Source: Thuidium tamariscinum (taxonomy: Eukaryota; Streptophyta; Bryopsida; Hypnales; Thuidiaceae). From it: a DNA stretch of 64,000 bases. The DNA lies in assembly GCA_947034885.2 (NCBI GenBank), contig OX344756.2:23729489-23793488 (forward strand). Reading direction: 5' to 3'. This document shows, one piece after another, positions 55,140 to 64,000 of the stretch; position 1 is the stretch's first letter; each line of letters starts with the position of its first letter. Below the pieces are notes generated by a model, which saw only the letters and a list, made by a program, of their open reading frames with translations, was not told the DNA's origin and made no database searches. A program made the position numbers and the translations under genes.

Positions 55140-55218
55140 AAAAAGTTGAGAAATTCCTAGGCTCGTAGGCTCTTGGGCTCTTGGGCTCACGCTCCTGAGC
55201 TCGCAATATAGCAACCCC
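55140..55218. repeat. Right terminal inverted repeat with GAGCC subterminal repeats
   Basis: Read on the minus strand: GGGGTTGCTATATTGCGAGC, then GCGTGAGCCC, AGAGCCC, AGAGCC and ACGAGCC words, mirroring the left end. Confidence 0.75.
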
Positions 55219-55231
55219 GATCTTTGGGCAA

Positions 55232-58030
55232 TTTGGGCAACAAAAAAAAACTTCTTAGAATTTCTTTTAAAAGATGTAAAAAATTAAAATTGATTCTTTA
55301 GAATTACATTGACATGGGAAGAGACTCCAGACCTACTTGCAAAATAAAACTCGTCATAACTTTCATCTCATTGATTCAAATGGAATGATTCAAAGCTTCC
55401 CATTTCAATATAAATCTAAATAATCAACTTTAATTTTTATTTATGAAAAAAAACAGTTTAAGAGAAACTTTTTGAGGTGCCTGTGTTGCCTAAAGATCAA
55501 AGAAAATCACACATCATGCAATAACTTTTTAACCATGTATTCAATAGTTATGAAAAAATTTGGACCTTAAAGCTACTCCTTGGGCACTTGTTTTGTGAAA
55601 TTTTCAAAGAAATAACAAGCAAACTCCAATTGTACTGAGTTATCCAAAATGGCTATATTGCGAAAAAATAAAAGTGTTAGCATTTAAGGGTGAAATACTT
55701 AGACTTCAAAATTTCTATTCTAATATTCCTATGAAACATTTCTAAACTGGAAAATTCAGTAATATTCAGTAATATGCTCACATGAAAATGAACATTCAAA
55801 AAAGAATTTTCATAAAACTTTTTGAATAAAAAGGATAAACAACAAAATTATTGACTAGTGGATAATAATTTATAATAAAACATAAAAATATCAGATTGAT
55901 GTAAAAGAATTTATTCTATTTATTTAAATATACAAATCAAATGTTCATAGCTTCAAATTCTACCTCCAAGACTGCAAGCTTCATTATCATGAAATTTGTA
56001 GAACATTTAATATGCTTTGTTGCATGCAATGTCTTTAAAGAATCTAATACATTTATCACAATCTCAATTTTTAAATTTTTTTAGTAATGATAACATGATA
56101 CCAATATCCCAAACAAAAAAAAATACTGATTTAACCATAATTGTCATGTTTTTATATTTGTCCATGATTCTTTGAAAACCTCAAACTAATTCTTACAATG
56201 CATTAATTAAGATCCAATGAAAGATACCATGCATTGATTTCAACCTATGGGCTTCAATTTCTATAAAAGTCTCTTTGTCTTCTAATATTTGCTTATGAAT
56301 ATAATTGCATGAGATTTTAACCAAGTAGTTGAAACAATAACTACTAGACTCACAAGAAGGCTACATCCTCACTATGCATGGAGGTGTAGGGATGACAAAG
56401 ATTGTACAATCATGACTACTCCTAATATTATAGGTTCAACAAGATTGACCTTAATTCTTGGCCTATTGTTTCCATTGATTCTAATGTGGCATATATCCAA
56501 TGGATATGGCATACAAGCATTTACATACATAACCTTCTTTTATGGACTTTAACCTTAGAGTAATCAAATCTTACATAAGAAAACTTCTATTAGTTCTTGT
56601 ACAAAGTAATATGTTGTATAATAAAATACAACTTTGTAGCTTGATTGTTTTTGTAATACATAAATAATTTTCAAAAAATAAACTTTCAATAATTAATCAT
56701 AATTCTTTAGTATACATAATTGAACTTGTTTTGAGGTGGTATTCTCAAAGATGGTCAAGGTTGAATTTTATTGTTGTACGAGTCTACAAGTGATGTCTTG
56801 TATTGCTAGAACAAGTTAATTTCTAGGTGCCAAAAGTAAGCTCTTTAATCTCCAAGTGGTAATTTCCATAAAATAAAATTGAGAGTTTCATGTTCAATAT
56901 GTCATTATTAATTGGATATAAGGGACAAAAGAAAATATTTCATGCTGAGTATAAGTCACAAATATACTATTTTATTTGAAATCTGACAAATAAATAAAAG
57001 ACATATAAAAATTGTTTCTTATATTATGCAACATCAAATTCATTTTTTAATCAATGGGTTCGCTCCGCCATTTATTCAAAAAAAAATTCATTTTTAAAGT
57101 AAAAAAAGTTAAGACCTAGCAAATAGGGGATTAAATACTACACTATTAATTCTATATAAATATATAATTAATGTTGTATTATTAGTATCATAAACTTTTT
57201 TCAGAAGTTTCAAATTTTTATTGGATTTATATTCAAATTATTTATCAATCATTTTTTGTATAGTGAAATAATGAATATGTACTTTTCATATGAAATTTAT
57301 ATTAAAGAATTAAGTTCAAAGTCTCAAAAAAAACTCAAAGAAAACAACACTTGATTTTCATTTTTATGAAATTTATTAAATAAAATTAGGTGTATGATTA
57401 AAAAAAAATAATTTTTAATAGCTCTAAGATGGGATTGAAACATAACAATTCCAATGGGGAGCTAGTTCTAGCAAGCAAACATAACCTTGTCAAACAATTT
57501 TTTTTAAATTGTAAAAATTGCATTTGGAAATGAATTCTATACTAAGTTATTTTTTCAAGAGGATGCTAAGATTATCTCCAAATCAAGATTTTTTATAATA
57601 ATTACATCACTTATCCAAATGCAATAAATCAAAGTGTATCTTTAAAGATTTTTTTTTAGAAATTTGTAAGAAGTTTTTGTGGATATTTTATTTGCCCCGC
57701 TCAATTAAAATTTAGGCTTATTTTGGAATAAATTTTGTTTTTAGACACCAATTGGAACAAAATTATATTTCTATAAAAGTAGTATTTTTTTCTATATTAT
57801 GAGAAGGTTTCAAGAATTTTCAATAGAAATCGAGGCCATAGGAAATTGTTGAAAATTAAAACATTATGTTTTTTAAAGAGACAATTATGGTCCTTTAGGG
57901 ATTTATGGTCCTTTAAAGATCAAACATGTGCTAATCCAACTACAAACATTGTGGTGTTGTATTTGATGAATGGAAATCTAATTTTAAAATCCCAAAATTG
58001 TATACAAGTGGAAAGAAAAACAGTAATGTG
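55232..58030. other. AT-rich intergenic DNA, copy B
   Basis: Collinear with 18043-20755 of copy A, with many small indels. No gene or RNA feature is visible. Frames present in one copy are broken in the other. Confidence 0.6.
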
Positions 58031-58035
58031 GCATT

Positions 58036-58338
58036 GATAAGAGGTTTTTTCAAGGTACTAAGAGACTATTTCAGCCTTGTTCTCCATTCTGTGAACTAGC
58101 CACTACTGGTTAGATTAAAAAAAATTTAATTTTAATTTTAAAAAATTAATAATAATAACAATTTAAAAAATAATAATATAAAACTTTTTTTCTGAAAAGA
58201 ATTAAACATTTAATAAAATATTATTATTTGATGTGGTAGTCTCTATGCCACATCAAATCACCTGTTGGAACAGGTTTCAGCAAGTTCCCACAGTCCAGGA
58301 ACTTGTAGTCACCCAACACAGCTAGAAAACCTCTTATG
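58036..58338. mobile_element. CATAAGAGG-family MITE, member 3
   Basis: About 300 bp with ATAAGAGGTTTTTTC and inverse GAAAACCTCTTAT ends, the TTTGATGTGG-CCACATCAAA palindrome and a near AT-only core. Absent from copy A (near 20756). The exact target duplication is unclear. Confidence 0.75.
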
Positions 58339-58429
58339 GGTATATATTTCAATGGCTAGTTTTTATATATAGTACTTGTTGCTTTCATAATCTCTATTTT
58401 CCTACAATTTACATGCTTTCAATCTTTAA

Positions 58430-58720
58430 AGATTCATTAGATGTTTTTAGCGATCTTTAGAAGATTGTAGGTTTATGGACTACAGAAATGTTGGGACTCT
58501 ACCATGTAAGTAATTTGATGTGGCCATATCTTGGCCACATTTAATAATATCAATAAAGTATTTTTGAATTTGAAAAAAAAAAATTTAATCAATTTTCAAT
58601 CCTTCTATACTTCCTAAATTTTTTTATTTTTTTGAATTTGAACCAACCGTGACTTATTCATTGATTGTATAAGGAATAGTTTCAAGGAACAACCCCAAAA
58701 CCCTACAAAAACATCTTATA
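58430..58720. mobile_element. Degraded MITE remnant, copy B
   Basis: Counterpart of 20850-20995. It holds the TTGATGTGGCC-GGCCACATT palindrome and a right end ACATCTTATA resembling the family's CCTCTTATG. Copy A has deleted the last 120 bp or so. Confidence 0.4.
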
Positions 58721-59216
58721 CATTCATCTATACCATTTTGCAAACAAAAATTGCTAAAGAATAGAGTTCATATTGTAATCAAGGTAATTGACCATCCTAT
58801 ATACAATCCCAAAAGTCTAACAAAATTAATATGTATCAAATTGGAGATAGTAGAAGCAATATTACTAAGTCTTTTTAATTAACACAAAAATAAAATTAAG
58901 TACAATATCTAAATTGTTACAACATTTCATCTATAATTTCAATATATATCTTAGGTTGTTTGAGAATATTTTATAAAATTTTATTCTTTTTAATCAATTA
59001 ATACCATATTTTAGAGCTTGTTTATCTTTAAATGTTATAAAATTAAATACAAAATCCAATGTCAATTGAACAATCAAGGACATCAAATGCTAAATCACTC
59101 ATCCAATGAATTAAATCTACAATGTAGTAGACATTAAAGCTTCACAAGCTATTACTCCTACCATTGCTTTCATTAGCAAACTCTATGAACCACCATCTTT
59201 CTTCTACATCATATGA

Positions 59217-62200
59217 TTATAAATCATAGAATGATCTTATGTAATCTACCTCACTTTTATGACTCCTTTTTCTACTTTCAATGCTTTGTGCCATCTCCTC
59301 CAATAGACTTCTAAGAATCCTTTCACAAATGTTCCGTGGCCATGGCCTTTGCTCCCATAGACTTTTGAATAAATATGCTACACTACCAACACACACTGTT
59401 CCCCCTACCATTGTAGGAACTATCATATACCATTGATACCTCACAATAGGTATCAATACAATAAAACCTGCAATTCCAAATGCCATCACTACAAAAATCA
59501 TTGAAAATGCTAAGAAGACAGCCATTAGTATTAGATTTTGGGATAGCTTCTTCACATTTCCAATGATGAACAATTGCTTCCTTGGTAACACACTACTAGC
59601 CCCAAGGACAACTGTTCCGACTGCAAAATAGAAGGAAAGGGAGTTAAACACCCAAAACCATCCCAAGGCAACGTTGTGCTCAATATCAACATACTTCGCA
59701 GAACTACCATGATATGGCGTGGTGTAGTTCAATGGCGGTTGCAGCCACGAGGTAAATGTGGCACTGGCAATGAAAGCTGCCCCCACAAGAATGGCACTGG
59801 AAGTGTCGACATAACCTTGCCGCTCTCTAATTGTTGAGTCGATGTACCACTTCACATCATCACATCTCATCAGAGCAGTTTCAATGTCTTTGAAGCCGTC
59901 TTCATGCGCAATTTGGATTGGTGGTCGGCCTTCGTGACATGCCTCATTGAGTTGGATCTTGTCTTGCCACTCCAAAAGCTGCAAGACAACGTTGGTCTTG
60001 CCCAGGGCAACTGCGAGATAGAAGGCTGAATACTTATAACCATCCTTGGCTTTTACATCGATGCCCTTGCGGACAAGCGATTGAATGATTTGGGAAGTCT
60101 TCTCCGGTTCCTCGGCACGTGTGTGAACCACTGCCAACTGAAGTGAACCCTTTCTGCCGGTATTAACCTCTGCGTTCTTTTCTAGAAGGGCATCCACGAT
60201 CTCGCTCTCCCCACCCACAATGGCCAAGTCGAGGGCCGAATAAGAGGCCCAGGACGGAAATGGGGGGAAGCTGAAAGCCGAGTGAGAGAAGAAGACAGCA
60301 ACGATGGGGGAGTCGATATGGACTTCGTTCGGTACTGAGCGGGTTTCCAATATCTTCTGCACCATCTCAAGGTCCCCCATCAGGACTGCCAAGTGCAAGA
60401 GACGCGCGTCCTCCAGATGAACACGGGTTTCCTTGATTTCTACTTTGGAATTTTTCAGAAAGGGATCAGCTCTTAGTTTCGCCACAACTCCCACAAAGCA
60501 GGGATGGTCCTCGATATCTGCCCAATCTGCTCCAGAATTGGGTGAGCCAAAAGCGCGTCTCCAATTATTCTTTAAATTTCGCAAGTGTTCCTCCTGCGTG
60601 AGTGACCATGAACAAGGTGCTCTGGCACTCCCATCTCCTCCGCCGCTACAGTCTGAGGGCGTCGGATCCGCACCGTGGCCGGACCACATCGACGGGACTG
60701 AAGTGATCTCAGCCTTCTGCAAAGTGAAGGCAGTCGTGAACCGTGATTCACTCAGCAATCATGCCAATCGCAGCAAACACGATCTCAACACGCATGCAAA
60801 TATGTGACTAGAGTATTTCACCAATTTGTGATCGCCCCCCATTTCCAATCATTAAGCTGTTTTCTTTCCGTGAAGTTGTGGTGTAGTTCCTACAACTATC
60901 GGCACATTATGATTGGTTGCAAGGCTCTCATAAATGCAACTAACCTTTGATTGATTTTGCAATCAGCCTATATCATCATTTTAGGTGCAAAGAGAATCTT
61001 CAACTAAAAAATTCATTGTAATTATCATTTGTTTAATGAAATTCTGGAAAAATATGGCATCCTTGCGAATTCTATTTTCTATACATGAAAAAAAATTTGA
61101 ATTCAAAAAAGCTACACTCTACATATGTGTAATTGCTCAAGTGATTGGAAATGGGTGAAATACTCTACTGCGATCAATCTCAGTTTCCTGCAAAAGGGGG
61201 TCACCGCGACGAAATCCCAGCACACATCATCTGAATAGTATCACGTATACCACACATGTCGGGACATACTCAATACATAATCTCGTGATTAATGGGACAA
61301 GCCTGGCAATGAATTGCACATTTGCGCAGAGTAGTGGGACGGGAAATTTCAGAGTTGCTGGCAGTGCATGTACTGATGCTTACCTTGTCTGGGACTTTCA
61401 TCTCGTCGATGAGATTATCGTCGGGTCCCATGGGCCCTTCCACGACTTCACCTCGATCCTCCAAATTCTGCACTTGTTCCTGGTGCCTGCGTGACGACGG
61501 ATGAGAGGCTCCACTCTCGTCAGCTCCGCCGCTACGGTCTGAGGACGTTGTCTTCGCAGCTGAAGGTCCCTCGGGATCCTGGGCAACGAAGCGGAAGTCG
61601 TCAGAGCTTCGCTCAGCAACGATGCATGTTCCAACAGGTCTACACGATCTAAATCTGCACTACTAACAAGTGTATCATTGTTGTGAGTGTCGACATCTCG
61701 GTTTTATGCAAGGGAGGTCACCGCGACTATCCCCCAACATACTGTAACATCTGTACAGTTTCATGTATAAGGTAGAGGCACCTCAAAACGACACTTGTTT
61801 CAAATTGACAAATCTTGAGGGTAGCTACAAAATCAAATGATGTGTGTTTGTAAGGAAATGGTTCAAGAAACTAACAAAATTGATTTTGTATTTTTTCAAG
61901 CTTGTTTTAATATAATATAACTTTTTGAAAACAGTTACATAGATGCACCTATCGTGCACACTAGACTAACATCAAAGTTGACACACAAAGCGACATACTC
62001 ATAACCTTGGATCCTATGTGAGTGATTGGCCATTTCTTGGATGAATGAGAACTTCTTCAAACCTCACTTGTCCACTTTAAAACCCCAAGTCTTGGGTCCA
62101 CTTGCGCTTGAAATTAGGTTCTTTTCTGGATGGCAGAGAACGACTAATGCTACAAAGTAGGGCACTCCTACCTTACCACTGCTATCGGGACACGTTCACT

Positions 62201-62347
62201 ACTCTCGTGGTTCCTGGACACTTCAGCCCGGATTACGCACAGTTGCAGCAGAGTTGCGGGATGGGAAAGTTCAAAGTAGCGGGCAGTCATGCTTACCTGC
62301 ACCGGTAGCATCGGATCGGTGACGCACGTGTCGTCGCCGGATCCCAA
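59217..62347 (-). CDS. Ankyrin-repeat, four-TM (PGG/ACD6-like) protein, copy B, probable start loss
   Basis: Exons match copy A: 62347-62297 (exon 1 by alignment), 61578-61384 and 60716-59217, all phase 0. Exon 3 encodes 499 residues with the same ankyrin repeats and four hydrophobic helices. It differs in three ways: an in-frame insertion of about 19 codons between ankyrin repeats (near 60240-60300, SHSAFSFPPFPS), a rewritten C-terminus with about 20 more residues, and many substitutions. At the copy A ATG position B has TTG, and an in-frame TAG lies seven codons upstream. The first in-frame Met is codon 13 of exon 1 (MLPVQ). The TATA region is also shortened by four bases. The long open exon 3 suggests recent or continuing function, perhaps from another start. 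Confidence 0.7.
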
Positions 62348-63325
62348 GAGTTCTTGGCACAGCAACTATGTAAAACAGAAACCAAGACGCTCACGCTAGC
62401 AAGTCTGTGCTCAAGTTAGCAAGCCTCAAACGACCAGAGGATTGAACACGAAGAACCTGCGAAAGACAACGTAACGTTCACCGGTTCAGAATGCCGACCT
62501 CATGGCAGAAACTTGACCGATCTACTAGTTCAAAGAAACCAAACGATATATCATGGATGCAGTATACGTACAGTCTCGCCGCGGGTGTCGATCACTCGCT
62601 CGATTCTCCGATCGATGCAAGTGTTTCTTCAAGGAGCGCAAGTGCGGCACATACATCGGCAGCACCTCCAGTCCCAGCGTCACCTCCAAATGGATCCGTT
62701 CTCTCCCAACATTTCATGAAAGCACACGAGCATGGGCTGACCACAGGGATGAAACTAAACTGAGAACCCGGATGCAGGTGGAACGAAACCTCTGAAGAGG
62801 AAGAAATAAAGAAGGAAAGAAAGAAACCTCTGAAGAAGCAGAGGTGAGAAGCACAGGAAGATCAAACATGTCGAGACTTCAAACAAGGGGAATGACCAGT
62901 AGAAGCAGCTCACACTGCTTCATTGAATTGGTAAACACGCTCTGCAATGCGCTGACGTTTCAGAAGAGATAATCGTACCTCACTGACAGCCTTAGAGCTT
63001 AGGGCCTCCTTACATGTCTGGGTGGAGAAGGAAACTTCACAGGGGAAAATAATCTTTGTACTTTTAAGTGGACTCAGTGCGTGGGAGGGATATAATTAGA
63101 AAGTACAGGTACTAGATTCTCTCAAGCTTGCCAAGTCTTCACCAGCCTTCTCAAATTTATTTTTGATTTTTATCTCCACTTGCCAGGCCGGCACTCATGT
63201 AGATTGCAAGTCAAATTTTTTGCAACCGAGCTTGTATTTTGTAGTGGATAGGTTGCAATACTTTCTCTTTTAGTTTAGTATTTTGAGTGTACATTTTTTT
63301 TTGGCTAGAAACTTGCAGCTACTTA

Positions 63326-64000
63326 TTGAGACATGAATGGCAACTTCCAATTTTTTTTTATAATTATACTCTTTCAATTGGCTATATGAATTTCTGGTGT
63401 CTTAAATTAATCTCTAAAAGAGCACAGACTACAGAGTTCCAGAAACTAAAATGGGAGCACTTTCCCTTACCTTCAATATCACTATTGCCTTAAAAAATTG
63501 TATACCAAAATTCTTGGCTCCCTATTGTGATGCTCTCCGTGACTCCTTACTTCACCAACCTATTATAAGCTTGCAACAAGAAATAATTAACTACAAGCAC
63601 CAAACCTACTATGGCACACTGTCAACATCTAGCTACTTCAAGGAGGGCACATAGAGAAACATCAAAACCTAAACCTAGCTTGAATGTGAAGTAGGGGGAG
63701 ATTAATGTGGTTTGTGGCTATTCAATTGGTTTCTAAATGAGGTCTCACTAGCAACATAGAAGCACCAAACATAGCGCCTCATCTAAATGGCACCTAGCCA
63801 TCTTGAGATTTTCGCTACTTATTTTATTTTCTTCCTTTATTTCACAGTATAGTACTAATACAACCAAAATTGAACTAAAATTTTTGCGAAATTTAGCCAG
63901 AAATATCACCATCAATTGTCACCAAATAATGAAATTGTTCACCACAATCAGTGTAATTTCTCCTCCTCCTTTTGTGTTTGTCCACATTGGCAAGACAAGG
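63326..64000. repeat. Copy B sequence matching 30885-31560
   Basis: Continues the duplication to the window end. The junction at 63323-63326 (TTAT) is the empty site for the two copy A insertions at 25442-30881. Short open frames are not conserved between copies. Confidence 0.75.

Larger units (their letters stand above)
42036..55218. mobile_element. 13.2-kb Mutator-like transposon carrying a ParB-methyltransferase gene
   Basis: Bounded by imperfect inverted ends: left from about 42039 (CGCTAAATTGTGAGCC) and right inverse from 55213 (TGCTATATTGCGAGCT), alike over about 37 bases. Both ends carry clustered GAGCC/GAGCT words, likely transposase binding repeats. GATCTTTGGGCAA flanks it on both sides and exists once in copy A, so a target duplication of at most 13 bp is shown; MULEs usually make 8-11 bp. 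Inside are a minus-strand transposase gene (42896-46914) and a divergent plus-strand cargo gene (47773-54904). Both carry in-frame stops, so this copy is probably not autonomous now. Insertion is later than the segmental duplication. Confidence 0.85.
40885..55691. mobile_element. Old ACCCCTAAATGC-ended element, copy B, split by the 13.2-kb transposon
   Basis: Left end at 40885 (ACCCCTAAATGCCC) and right end near 55691 (GCATTTAAGGGT) correspond to 16871-18484 in copy A. The 13.2-kb transposon lies inside it, a nested insertion. Confidence 0.45.
33450..64000. repeat. Segmental duplication, copy B (runs off the window)
   Basis: Second direct copy, starting about 23.9 kb after copy A and continuing past the window end. 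It carries insertions absent from copy A: MITEs at 34930-35264 and 58036-58338, a CACTA-type foldback at 37162-37430, and the 13.2-kb transposon at 42036-55218. Otherwise gene order matches copy A: the small candidate gene, then the ankyrin/PGG gene on the minus strand. Confidence 0.9.

Overview
The window looks like nuclear DNA of a land plant. The evidence is spliced genes with GT-AG introns, an RD21-type papain protease with a C-terminal granulin domain (a plant-specific layout), ankyrin/PGG membrane proteins, and AT-rich intergenic DNA full of small DNA transposons. GC-rich, CpG-containing gene starts stand out from the AT-rich surroundings. The species cannot be read from the sequence. 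A non-seed land plant is possible, but that is only an impression.

Layout. Bases 1-4020 are AT-rich and gene-free, ending in a short repeat cluster. Bases 4024-8311 hold a complete five-exon RD21-like cysteine protease gene (462 aa) with a TATA box and a duplicated 5' leader segment. From about 9550 the window is a direct tandem segmental duplication: copy A (about 9550-31735) and copy B (about 33450 to beyond 64000). Each copy carries a poorly understood small two-exon candidate gene and a three-exon ankyrin-repeat plus four-TM (PGG/ACD6-like) gene on the minus strand: 21538-24598 in A, 59217-62347 in B. The B gene has lost the start codon and part of the TATA box seen in A.

The two copies act as each other's empty-site control, so later insertions can be read directly. 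Copy A alone has a TTAA-flanked element (25442-26277) and a 4.6-kb element with about 800-bp terminal inverted repeats (26281-30881). Copy B alone has two MITEs of one family (34930-35264, 58036-58338), a CACTA-type foldback (37162-37430) and a 13.2-kb transposon (42036-55218).

The 13.2-kb transposon is the most interesting object. It has imperfect terminal inverted repeats, subterminal GAGCC-type repeats and a 13-bp direct duplication of the target; copy A preserves the unoccupied site at 18030-18042. It carries two divergent genes. One is a Mutator-like (MULE) transposase with a WRKY/GCM1-like zinc-binding region, a DDE core and a SWIM-like finger. The other is a 12-exon cargo gene predicted to encode a ParB-like domain, a Lys-rich coiled coil and a beta-class N6/N4 DNA-methyltransferase fold. 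A 1.75-kb GC-rich minisatellite with higher-order structure sits inside intron 2 of the cargo gene. Both genes carry in-frame TGA or TAG codons (one in the transposase, three in the cargo gene). Each can be explained by a single C-to-T change, so this copy is probably decaying through cytosine deamination.

All gene models are hand-built from reading frames and splice signals. No database search or transcript evidence was available.
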